Part shown: positions 45,675 to 53,740 of the stretch, in pieces
Numbering within the stretch: the first letter of the stretch is position 1
Layout: every line of letters starts with the position of its first letter
NCBI RefSeq assembly: GCF_001439785.1
Contig: NZ_JYLI01000001.1
Span: 372,001-436,000 of the forward strand
DNA: 64,000 nucleotides
From: Pseudomonas poae
GTDB lineage: Bacteria > Pseudomonadota > Gammaproteobacteria > Pseudomonadales > Pseudomonadaceae
Reading direction: 5' to 3'
The notes under the pieces: model-generated
What the model was told of the DNA's origin: nothing
What the model saw: only the letters and a program-made list of their open reading frames with translations
The model's database searches: none
Position numbers and translations under genes: made by a program

Positions 45675-48158
45675 AGAGGCCGGCTCCAGCGTCTGTTTGC
45701 GCTGCTGCAGTGCCTCCAGCAGACCGAAGTCCTGCGGGAAGTCGTCCACCTGAATGGCGTGGTCGGCGTATTCCACATAGCGCCCGAGCAAGGTGTCTTC
45801 CTCGCCGCTGATCAGGTCCAGCGCCCGTGCCTTGACGCGCCAGGCGGTAAAGGCCGTGGCGCAAATCGGCATCGGTTCGAGCAGGCCCTGCTTGATCGCA
45901 GGTTTGAGCCGCGCCTCGATCAACTCCAGTTGAGGCAACAACCGGAACCCCAATTCGCCGTAAGCCAGCTTGTCGATTTCCGGGCGAGGAATATAGGAAT
46001 CGGCGAGCAAACGCTCTCGGGTTTCGCAGGGCGTCTGCACCAGATCGGCGACCTCGGCCAGCAGGCGATCGGACGGTTTGCGCCGGGGAATGCCCAACGG
46101 AAAACTCAAGCCACGCAGCACCGCTGCCGCCGCTTTGGAAGGATAGTTGTCGAGCACTTCGTCCAGCGCTTCGTGGGCGCGCAGCAACGCGTCCCGAGCC
46201 GACCAATGCACCAGCGGCAAGTCCGCCCGGGGCCGACCGTCGTCTTCAAAACGCTTGAGCACACAGGACACTATGTACAACTGCGACAACACATCGCCCA
46301 GGCGCCCGGTGATGCTTTCCTTGCGCTTGAGGGCACCGCCCAGCACGCCCATGGAAACGTCCGACACCAGCGCCAACACCACCGACAGACGATTGGCCTG
46401 GCGGTAGTAGCACGCCAGCGCAGGCTCGGTGCGCGCAGGTGCGGCAATCAGCCGGCCACCGCTCAGCCCATGCACCGCCGCGCGTACGGTGTTGGCCAGC
46501 ACAAAGCTGATATGGCCAAACATCGCGCTGTCGAACGCTTCCAGTGCCTTGCGCCGGTCCGGGTTGCGCGCGGCTTCCATTTCGCGAAATACGTAGGGAT
46601 GACAACGAATCAGGCCCTGGCCATAGATGATCAGGCAGCGGGTCATGATATTCGCGCCTTCCACCGTGATGGCGATGGGGCTTTGCTGATAGGCACGGGC
46701 CAGGAAATTGTTGGGCCCCATGCAGATGCCCTTGCCCGCGACGATGTCCATGCCGTCGTTGACGATCATCCGCGCACGCTCGGTGACGTGGTACTTGGCG
46801 ATGGCCGAGATCACCGAGGGTTTCTCCCCGGCATCCAGCGACGCCACCGACACCTTGCGCACCGCGTCGCAGGCATACAGATGCCCGGCCATGCGCGCCA
46901 GCGGTGCCTGCACCCCTTCGAACTTGCCGATGGGCAGGCCGAACTGCTTGCGCATCGCCGCGTACGCCGTGGTCCCGCGCACCGCGACCTTGGCCAGGCC
47001 GACGTTGGCCGATGGCAGCGAAATCGCGCGCCCCGCCGCCAGGCACTCCATCAACATGCGCCAGCCATTGCCGACCTGTTCGCGACCGCCGATCACCCAT
47101 TCCAGTGGAATGAACACATCCTTGCCGGTGGTGGGGCCGTTCTGGAACACCGCGTTCAACGGCCAGTGGCGACGGCCGCTGTTCACCCCGGGGTGCGAGG
47201 TGGGAATCAGCGCGCAGGTGATGCCCAGCGCACCCGGCGCGCCGAGCAGGCCCTGCGGGTCTTCGGCGCGAAACGCCAGGCCAAGCACCGTGGCGATGGG
47301 GCCCAGGGTGATGTAGCGCTTGTCCCAGGTCACTTTGAAACCGAGGGTTTCCTGGCCCTCGTGCAGGCCTTTGCAGACGATGCCCAGGTCAGGAATCGCG
47401 CCGGCATCGGAGCCGGCATACGGGCTGGTCAGCGCAAAGCACGGGATGTCTTCGCCCCGCGCCAGGCGCGGCAGGTAATAGTTGCGCTGGGCATCGGTGC
47501 CGTAATGCAGCAGCAGTTCGGCCGGGCCCAGTGAGTTAGGCACCATCACTGAAATCGCCGCCGCCGAGCAGCGGGTGGACAGCTTCATCACCACCTGCGA
47601 ATGGGCATAGTGCGAGAAGCCTTTGCCGCCGTACTGCCGGGGAATGATCATGCCGAGGAACCCGGCATCCTTGGTGTACTGCCAGGCTTGGGGGGACATG
47701 TCCTGCCACACCTGGGTGGTTTCCCAGTCGTTGGCCATGTCGCACAGGGTTTCGACTTCGTTGTCGAGAAAGGCCTGCTCTTCGGCACTCAGGCTGGCCG
47801 GCGCAGCTTTCAAGAGGCGTTGCCAGTCGGGCTTGCCGCTGAACAGTTGGGCGTCCCACCACACGGTGCCGGACTCGATGGCCGCACGCTCGGTGTCGGA
47901 CATGGCCGGCATGATCGTGCGAAACAGCGCCAGCGCCTTGCCGGTCAACAGCGCACGGCGCAGGGGTTTGATCGCCAGCAGTAACGCGGGCACCACCACC
48001 AGCAGCACCGCAAGGGTGATGCCCACGCCCGCCACCACGTTGAACAGGTAACCCATCGCCAGCCATGCCAGGCTGATGCCGAGCCACAGCGCGGCGGCGG
48101 CTTGTCGATACGCCAGGACAATCGCGGCGGCGAAACCCACCAATAACCAGATAACCAT
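45606..48158 (-). CDS. Acyl-CoA dehydrogenase, FadE-like
   Basis: This 850-residue membrane-associated acyl-CoA dehydrogenase makes the 2-enoyl-CoA that MaoC hydrates. Two or three hydrophobic segments occupy the first 75 residues, as in E. coli FadE (814 residues). The flavin-binding and substrate segments ALTSPYAGSDAGAIPD, VEGANIMTRCLIIYGQG and GKGICMGPNNFLAR are typical. The last 22 or so residues (SELAPRWAAKQPQNQPTRSA region) come from a REP-like element and are not part of the family. ATG at 48158 is followed by a typical hydrophobic start. It is preceded by a TTCAA-N8-TTGAA site. Confidence 0.9.
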   Translation of the reverse strand: MVIWLLVGFAAAIVLAYRQAAAALWLGISLAWLAMGYLFNVVAGVGITLAVLLVVVPALLLAIKPLRRALLTGKALALFRTIMPAMSDTERAAIESGTVWWDAQLFSGKPDWQRLLKAAPASLSAEEQAFLDNEVETLCDMANDWETTQVWQDMSPQAWQYTKDAGFLGMIIPRQYGGKGFSHYAHSQVVMKLSTRCSAAAISVMVPNSLGPAELLLHYGTDAQRNYYLPRLARGEDIPCFALTSPYAGSDAGAIPDLGIVCKGLHEGQETLGFKVTWDKRYITLGPIATVLGLAFRAEDPQGLLGAPGALGITCALIPTSHPGVNSGRRHWPLNAVFQNGPTTGKDVFIPLEWVIGGREQVGNGWRMLMECLAAGRAISLPSANVGLAKVAVRGTTAYAAMRKQFGLPIGKFEGVQAPLARMAGHLYACDAVRKVSVASLDAGEKPSVISAIAKYHVTERARMIVNDGMDIVAGKGICMGPNNFLARAYQQSPIAITVEGANIMTRCLIIYGQGLIRCHPYVFREMEAARNPDRRKALEAFDSAMFGHISFVLANTVRAAVHGLSGGRLIAAPARTEPALACYYRQANRLSVVLALVSDVSMGVLGGALKRKESITGRLGDVLSQLYIVSCVLKRFEDDGRPRADLPLVHWSARDALLRAHEALDEVLDNYPSKAAAAVLRGLSFPLGIPRRKPSDRLLAEVADLVQTPCETRERLLADSYIPRPEIDKLAYGELGFRLLPQLELIEARLKPAIKQGLLEPMPICATAFTAWRVKARALDLISGEEDTLLGRYVEYADHAIQVDDFPQDFGLLEALQQRKQTLEPASVASELAPRWAAKQPQNQPTRSA

Positions 48159-48191
48159 GGGAGACCTCTCTCGATTTCAGGATGGAGCAAA

Positions 48192-48209
48192 TTCAAATTA
48201 AACTTTGAA
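48192..48209. promoter_or_regulatory. TTCAA-N8-TTGAA site upstream of the fadE-like gene
   Basis: This inverted repeat lies 34 bases before the fadE-like start in AT-rich sequence. It differs from the site before alkB at only 2 of 18 positions. A related third copy precedes the monooxygenase operon. Confidence 0.6.
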
Positions 48210-48312
48210 ATTTTTATTTAATGACTGGACCAAAAAAAGCAGCCGACCCTGTCAGCCGCCTTTCACTCAATTGACACGCCATGGATCGCCTGCGCGCGCC
48301 ATGGCGACAGGA

Positions 48313-49722
48313 TCAGAACGCGTAGGTCGCCGACAAGCTGACCACTTCGCCCTTCGCATCGGCCTTGCCGTCCAACGTGGCCCCACCGAGACGATCCTGG
48401 TTTTGCGTCCTGAGTTTGGCTTTCTCGACGAATTGCCGCGAGTAGGCACCGTCGATGCTCAAACCGGGAATGGCGCGGATGTTGTAGCCAAAGCCCAGGG
48501 ACGCAAAAATCCGGTCCCCGTCGGGGATACGCGGGTCGCGCGTGGAGTTGCGCGTGGGCGTCTGGTCGGTGGCCACGCCGGCGCGGAAGGTGAAGTCGTC
48601 GGTGAATTTGTAGTCACCGCCCAGCGACACCATCCAGGCGTCCTTGTAGTTGTAGGGAATGGACACGATCTGTTCGCCGTCGGACTTCAATGTCAGCGCC
48701 TTGAACGACGACCACTGGGTCCAGGTGACGCTGGCGCCCAATGTCAGGCGGTCATTGAACTGGTGGACCCAGTCGACGGAGGCGTTGGCCGGTACGTCCA
48801 GTTGCGCCGAGGCATTGGCGCCGTTGGCATTGAGGTTCAGCCCGGGATAGGCCAGCGACGGCAGGCCGCTTTCGATCAGCGTCCTGTTGGCCTCGTCGGC
48901 GTAGATGTTGTATTTGCCCTCCAGCTTGTTCTTGATTTTGGCGTGGTAATTCAGGCCCAGGGTGTCGAACTCGGTCGGTTTCCAGACCACACCGGCGAAC
49001 CAGCCCACCGAGGTGTTATCCACCTTCACGCGCATCAACGCGGAGCCGACGCCGGAGGGAAACGGCAGACCGATGTTCGGCGACAGGGCCGCGGCCGAAT
49101 ACAGGTCGAGGTTCTGGCTCACGAAGCCCTTGGTGTGCTGGACGATGGCGCCGCCACCCACCGAGAACTGATCGTTGACCTTGAACGACAGGGAGCCGGT
49201 GACACCGACCGTTTCAATGCGGGTGTCGACGGCAAAGTCGCGGCCGATCCAATCCTGGTCCCACGTGGTACGCGCGCCCATGGGCACCACTTGGCTCAAG
49301 CCGAAGGCAAAGCGATCGTTGATCGGCATCACCATGAAGCCGGTTGGCAGCCACGCGGTAAAACCGCCCTGACCACCATCGCCGGTGCGGGGCGTGGAAC
49401 TGAAGTCCGTGGGGTCGACGCTCGCCGGCTCATTGCCGGCATAGTCCTTGGCCGTGCCCTTGTATTTGACGTTGATGCGCGCGTAATCAACGGTGAACTG
49501 CGAAATATTACGATCGATAAAGGCCATGGCCGCCGGGTTGTTATAGGCCGCCGAAGGATCGTTCTGGAACAGCGAGCCGCCACCAAAGGCACGCCCCCAT
49601 CCGGGAGCGCCGAAGGTCGGCGTTGCAAAACCGCCGGCTTGCGTCTGCCCTGTCGCACCGATAAGGCCGCCGAGGACTGCCAGGCTCAACAATGTGCGGG
49701 CCTGCCGTTTCTTGTTATTCAT
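48313..49722 (-). CDS. FadL-family outer-membrane hydrocarbon/fatty-acid porin
   Basis: This 469-residue outer-membrane barrel has a signal peptide (cleavage near TQAGG), the NPAA motif of the FadL hatch (AAYNNPAAMAFID) and a C-terminal Phe in SLSATYAF. It takes hydrophobic substrates, fatty acids or alkanes, across the outer membrane. The ATG at 49722 has AAGGAGTGGAGC upstream; an earlier in-frame ATG at 49800 would delay the signal peptide and is rejected. It lies between fadE-like and praB-like genes in the same direction. Confidence 0.9.
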   Translation of the reverse strand: MNNKKRQARTLLSLAVLGGLIGATGQTQAGGFATPTFGAPGWGRAFGGGSLFQNDPSAAYNNPAAMAFIDRNISQFTVDYARINVKYKGTAKDYAGNEPASVDPTDFSSTPRTGDGGQGGFTAWLPTGFMVMPINDRFAFGLSQVVPMGARTTWDQDWIGRDFAVDTRIETVGVTGSLSFKVNDQFSVGGGAIVQHTKGFVSQNLDLYSAAALSPNIGLPFPSGVGSALMRVKVDNTSVGWFAGVVWKPTEFDTLGLNYHAKIKNKLEGKYNIYADEANRTLIESGLPSLAYPGLNLNANGANASAQLDVPANASVDWVHQFNDRLTLGASVTWTQWSSFKALTLKSDGEQIVSIPYNYKDAWMVSLGGDYKFTDDFTFRAGVATDQTPTRNSTRDPRIPDGDRIFASLGFGYNIRAIPGLSIDGAYSRQFVEKAKLRTQNQDRLGGATLDGKADAKGEVVSLSATYAF

Positions 49723-49779
49723 GCTCCACTCCTTATTTTTATCCTCCAGGCTCGGCTGTCCCGACCTGGCCTGCCGCAG

Positions 49780-49803
49780 CAAGTGCCTCTTGCGAGGCAC
49801 TTG
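49780..49803 (-). other. Hairpin in the praB-fadL gap
   Basis: A 10-bp stem (49780-49789 with 49794-49803) has no T run on either strand. It may be an mRNA-stabilising structure between the praB-like and fadL genes. Confidence 0.4.
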
Positions 49804-49845
49804 CGTGTTTCAACGTGTGATCATCACGTCAAGCGCTCCGGGCCC

Positions 49846-50349
49846 TCAGGGCGTCACGGTGAACGCAGGGTTAGGCACGGCGGTCAGCGCAGTGATCTTG
49901 CAGCGGCCCACGGTCTGGGCGCTCGGCACGCTCAGGGTGTTGGTGGAGTTGCTCCAGTTCACACTGATGGTGACTGGCGCAGAGGAGCAGTCGTTGAGGA
50001 TCTTGAAGTTCACCCCGGCAACCGTGCCGGTAAAGGCGTCCGGGCCACCGCTGGCGACGCTCAGCGTCCAGGGCAGGCCTTGCAGCACCGGCACACTGCA
50101 CAGGGAGTTGGAGCCACTGACCGAGGCGCCGGTGATCGCGGCACTCGCACCGTTGGCGGCGACGGTCCCGGTGAAGGTGATGTTGCACGTGACCGGCAGG
50201 TTCAACGAGGCAGGCGACGTCACCGTGATGGAGCCTGCTGTCGAGAAGCCGGCACCGGCAGGCGCGATCGTTGCCGCATTCGCCATCGACGCCGCGCTAA
50301 AGCACAGGGCAAACGAAGTTGCACAAACGAGGGTTTTCAAGCTTTTCAT
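49846..50349 (-). CDS. praB: PraB-like secreted alkane-oxidation activator protein
   Basis: This small secreted protein of 167 residues has a signal peptide ending near MANA-AT (residue 25) and a single beta-rich domain with about four Cys. The pattern IxPAGxxF, LPVTCNITF, VAANGASA, LPWTLSV and GRCKI matches the Pseudomonas PraA/PraB family, named for stimulating growth on long alkanes. Its position between alkB and fadL supports this. It shares the same pattern with the gene at 50483-50977. Confidence 0.75.
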   Translation of the reverse strand: MKSLKTLVCATSFALCFSAASMANAATIAPAGAGFSTAGSITVTSPASLNLPVTCNITFTGTVAANGASAAITGASVSGSNSLCSVPVLQGLPWTLSVASGGPDAFTGTVAGVNFKILNDCSSAPVTISVNWSNSTNTLSVPSAQTVGRCKITALTAVPNPAFTVTP

Positions 50350-50482
50350 TGTTTTTCCTCACATGTTATGGCGAATCATTTCGCCAGGGGTAATGGCCAT
50401 GAACGAGAGGTCACGGTGAAACTGCAGAACTTCCCTTTCCAGCCAAATTTCAATGCATTTACCGCTTAACAAATCGGAGTAC

Positions 50483-50977
50483 TCAATCGACCACTTTGAA
50501 GGTGGGCGGCATCTTGATCGACACGGACTTGATCCTGCAGTCTTCGCCAATCGGCACATCGCGGGCTTCCAGCTTGCCGGTGGCGTTGTCCCAGGTGCCC
50601 TCGGCGGTCGATGGGCCGCACTTGCCGCCCAGACCGAAGGCGTGCACGTCGACGCTGATTCTGGACATGGCGCCGCTTTGCGTGTCCCTGGCGACCAGCA
50701 CCCACGGCAGGTTGATAGCCTCGACGCGGCTGCACTTGAGGCCGCCGTCGAACTCGACCTTGTCGACATTCACGGAGGAGCCATCAGCCGCGACCTTGCC
50801 GGCGACCTTGATGGTGCAGTCGGCGCTGATCAGCTTGCCCTTGGAAAAACTGATTGGGCCCTGGGCCGTGAAGGCACTGCCGGCGGGCTCGATGCGCGCG
50901 GCCTGCGCCTGGTGATAGACGATCAGGCCCAACGCGGCCAGAACGGTGTGGGTGATGAACCTGGCAGGTGTTTGCAT
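50483..50977 (-). CDS. PraA/PraB-like secreted protein (second copy)
   Basis: This 164-residue protein is related to the product of 49846-50349: signal peptide to about residue 27 (HQAQA), then ARIEPAGSAF, ADCTIKVAG, VAADGSSV, CSRVEAINLPW, GTWDNATG and EDCRIK. ATG at 50977 follows AAGGGAAGGA; an earlier in-frame ATG at 51022 has none. The central part is longer and more divergent than in the downstream copy. An extracellular or surface role in hydrocarbon contact is inferred from family and place. Confidence 0.7.
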   Translation of the reverse strand: MQTPARFITHTVLAALGLIVYHQAQAARIEPAGSAFTAQGPISFSKGKLISADCTIKVAGKVAADGSSVNVDKVEFDGGLKCSRVEAINLPWVLVARDTQSGAMSRISVDVHAFGLGGKCGPSTAEGTWDNATGKLEARDVPIGEDCRIKSVSIKMPPTFKVVD

Positions 50978-51035
50978 GGTGGATGTCCTTCCCTTGAAAT
51001 TATTGTTGTTCGGGTCATACAAGGTTGTTGCGACC

Positions 51036-52316
51036 TCACAGGGGCGCAGCGCTTCGACCGTACTTGTGCAGATACTTCGCGCGCTGTGACGGCTGAAGAT
51101 TGGTCAGGGAAATATCACCGGCGTAATGCTTGAGCACGCGGTGGTCCATGCGGCGGCGCCACAGGTACGGCACATAGGCCCAGACGATCATGCTGGCGTA
51201 GCCGTAGGGCAGTTGCGGCGACTCATCGAAGTGACGCAGCGACTGGTAACTGCGGGTGGGATTGGCGTGATGGTCCGAATGCCGCTGCAACTGGAACAGA
51301 AAGATATTGGTGACGATGCGATTGCTGTTCCACGAATGGCGCGGCGAGCAACGTTCGTAACGGCCATTGGGCAACTTCTGGCGCTTGAGGCCGTAGTGCT
51401 CGACATAGTTGACCACCTCCAGCAGCGACAAGCCGTACACGCCCTGAATGATCAGGAACGGAATCACCGCAGCCCCCAGCCAAGCAATCATCGCGCCCCA
51501 CAACACCACGCTGTACATCCACGCGCTCAACACGGCGTTTTTCCAGTGCCAGGCTGGCAGGCCGAGTTTGCGCAAGCGTTCACGCTCCAGGTTCCACGCC
51601 GAGCGGGCGCTGAACCACACCGAACGCGGCAGGAAGGCCCAGAAACTTTCGCCCAGCCGGGAACTGGCAGGGTCTTCCGGGGTGGCAACCCGTACGTGAT
51701 GGCCACGGTTGTGTTCGGTGTAAAAGTGCCCGTAGAAGGTCGGCGCCAGGGTCACTTTGGCTAAAAACACCTCGAGCGGGCGGGGCTTGTGGCCCAGCTC
51801 ATGGGCCGTATTGATGGCAATGCCGGTGGCCGCGCCGGTGGACATCGCCATGCCCAGGTAGGTGAACCAGCTGATCGCGCCGTGCAACTCGGTGCGCGCG
51901 GTAATAAAGGCGGCGGCTTTTGCCAACCCGCTCGCGGGATCCAGCGTCGCGGTGGCCCGTAGCAGGCCGCCGTTGATGATCCAGTCGATGCCGCCGGCCG
52001 CGAGCCAACCGGTGACCACCACCGAAGCGATCACGAACAGCACACCGATGTAGACGATCCAGCGATAGTAGCTTTGGCTTTCTAGGTGACTGACGGCGGA
52101 TTCGGGCGGGTTGCTGATGTCTTCGCCGAGCAGACCGTCGATGAGGGGGATCAGACCGAAGATCACCAGCACACCCACCCACCACAACGATTGCACGCCG
52201 GTGGCGATGGCCAGGGCACCGGAGAGCAAGGGCGTGGCCAGCGGCATGATGCCCAGCCACCACAGGAGGCGCTTGCCGTCGGTCCACACGCCGGGCGCTG
52301 CCAAGGTCTGATTCAT
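51036..52316 (-). CDS. alkB: Alkane 1-monooxygenase AlkB
   Basis: This integral-membrane diiron hydroxylase oxidises the terminal carbon of medium or long alkanes. It has 426 residues and six membrane spans with the histidine boxes HELGH (172-176), EHNRGHH (201-207) and LQRHSDHH (343-350), plus the conserved NYVEHYGL (303-310). The ATG at 52316 follows GGAGG. The rubredoxin and rubredoxin reductase it needs are not in this window, nor are the alcohol and aldehyde dehydrogenases. Confidence 0.93.
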   Translation of the reverse strand: MNQTLAAPGVWTDGKRLLWWLGIMPLATPLLSGALAIATGVQSLWWVGVLVIFGLIPLIDGLLGEDISNPPESAVSHLESQSYYRWIVYIGVLFVIASVVVTGWLAAGGIDWIINGGLLRATATLDPASGLAKAAAFITARTELHGAISWFTYLGMAMSTGAATGIAINTAHELGHKPRPLEVFLAKVTLAPTFYGHFYTEHNRGHHVRVATPEDPASSRLGESFWAFLPRSVWFSARSAWNLERERLRKLGLPAWHWKNAVLSAWMYSVVLWGAMIAWLGAAVIPFLIIQGVYGLSLLEVVNYVEHYGLKRQKLPNGRYERCSPRHSWNSNRIVTNIFLFQLQRHSDHHANPTRSYQSLRHFDESPQLPYGYASMIVWAYVPYLWRRRMDHRVLKHYAGDISLTNLQPSQRAKYLHKYGRSAAPL

Positions 52317-52442
52317 GGCAACCTCCGCGCACGCTGAGCGGCAAGCGGGTTCAGGAAGCACCGACGATCTACTGCGGTCGGCCATGCGATAAAAGGCGTT
52401 TTTTTCATTATTTTATTCGCTCTTAGGCATTGCAAAAACTGT

Positions 52443-52460
52443 TTCAAATTACACATTGAA
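52443..52460. promoter_or_regulatory. TTCAA-N8-TTGAA site upstream of alkB
   Basis: This is an inverted repeat between the hydrolase stop and the alkB start, about 130 bases before the ATG and next to an A/T-rich stretch. It is 16/18 identical to the site before the fadE-like gene. Confidence 0.6.
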
Positions 52461-52499
52461 ATAATTTTTTTAAATAAATAGCGCGGAACCGTTAGGTCG

Positions 52500-53477
52500 T
52501 CAACCAGTTTCTTGAACCCTTTTTGCGTGACCGGGGAGTCGTCTCGCGACCTGCTCCACCAATGCCGCCACGCGTTCGCTGGCCGTGATCGGCAGCATGT
52601 GCCCACACCCCTCCACCACCTGCAGTTTGAGCCCGGGCACCTTGCTGGCCAGGGCCTGGCCGTGTTTGCGCAAGTCGAGCACCTTGTCCTGCGCGCCATA
52701 GATCAGCCCGATCGGCAGGGTCAGTTGCGCATAGCGCGCCACCATGTGCGGCAGGTCCTTGTTGACCTGGTTGATCTCGGTGGAGGCCGCGTAGAAATTG
52801 TCCGCACGCATGCCCAGCAAGCCGCCGCCTCGGGTGGCGAAATCGGCCGGTGCGGCATCAGGCGCGAACACGCCCCCGACCACCGAGCGTTGCGTCAACA
52901 GGCCGATGGGCAGGGTCAGCGTGTGCGACACCCAGCGGCGCAACCACGCCGGGCGCACGGCCAGGGACAGGAATACCGGCGGCAACAGGCGCTGGGGGTG
53001 CGTCAACGGCGCTACCAGAATGAGGCCGGACACCGTCTCGGGATGGTCAAGGGCCAGCGCCAGGGCAATCGCGCCGCCAAGGGAATGGCCCAGCACCAGC
53101 GGTTTATCCAGGCCCAATGTGTTTATAAAGTCGCCGATCTGCCGCGCCTGGGCCGGCAGGTTCGCCGCCGTGCCTTTACCTCGGGTGGAATAGCCGGAGC
53201 CCGGGCGGTCGACGCTGATCACGCGAAAATGCGCACTCAACCGGCCGGACAAGGCGTAGGTGAGGTTGCGACTGCTGCCCATCAGCCCGTGAATCATTAC
53301 CAGCGGCGGTCCGCTGCCCTCCTCAACGTAATGAAAGCGCTCGCCATTGACCTCCACCACCCGCCCGTTGCGCGGCACGGCCGCTTCTATGCGCCGCGTC
53401 ATCCAGGCACTCAAGCCCCACAACACCGCGCTGGCGCCGGCAAACACCGCCGCAGCCACACTCCATTCGACAGCCAT
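52500..53477 (-). CDS. Alpha/beta hydrolase with N-terminal membrane anchor
   Basis: This 325-residue serine hydrolase has one N-terminal membrane helix (about residues 6-24), then the alpha/beta domain: oxyanion HGLMGSS, nucleophile Ser in LGHSLGGA, Asp in YGAQDKVL and His in GCGHMLPI. An ester or lactone formed by the monooxygenase encoded divergently would be a reasonable substrate, but this is inference. Several in-frame ATGs lie upstream; GGAGGACG before 53477 decides the start. Confidence 0.82.
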   Translation of the reverse strand: MAVEWSVAAAVFAGASAVLWGLSAWMTRRIEAAVPRNGRVVEVNGERFHYVEEGSGPPLVMIHGLMGSSRNLTYALSGRLSAHFRVISVDRPGSGYSTRGKGTAANLPAQARQIGDFINTLGLDKPLVLGHSLGGAIALALALDHPETVSGLILVAPLTHPQRLLPPVFLSLAVRPAWLRRWVSHTLTLPIGLLTQRSVVGGVFAPDAAPADFATRGGGLLGMRADNFYAASTEINQVNKDLPHMVARYAQLTLPIGLIYGAQDKVLDLRKHGQALASKVPGLKLQVVEGCGHMLPITASERVAALVEQVARRLPGHAKRVQETG

Positions 53478-53670
53478 CGCTTCGTCCTCCGCTTCCCTGG
53501 GGCTGGCGACCCGACCGGTATTGATCGAGGCCTCAGCCATCGTCCTTGCCTGCTGCCGGGCGTCATTCATGGCGTGCGCGTCCGTCGGACGAGGCGCACA
53601 TACCAAACAAGGTCCTGGCGTGGGCGAATTTTTCAGGTAGATTATTTAAAATCTTTTTTAAAATATGTAA

Positions 53671-53688
53671 TTCAAAATTACTTTGCAA
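53671..53688. promoter_or_regulatory. TTCAA-N8-TGCAA site in the divergent promoter region
   Basis: This copy has one imperfect half compared with the two others. It lies 53 bases before the monooxygenase start, inside a very AT-rich 50-base stretch that may be an UP-like element. It could serve both the hydrolase and the monooxygenase operons. Confidence 0.4.
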
Positions 53689-53740
53689 TGGTGTTTCATC
53701 CAGCGACAGGAGCACACCCGATGCCTACGAGGGACTGCCC

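Noticed and set aside
48205..50469. Long plus-strand open frame of about 750 codons opposite fadL and praB-like genes
   Set aside because: The minus strand has complete, recognisable genes with signal peptides and ribosome-binding sites. The plus frame has no known motif and is a by-product of high-GC codon use.
48192..53688. TTCAA-N8-TTGAA sites considered as PsrA (fatty-acid regulator) sites
   Set aside because: The PsrA site has GAAAC/GTTTC halves with a short spacer, which these sites lack.
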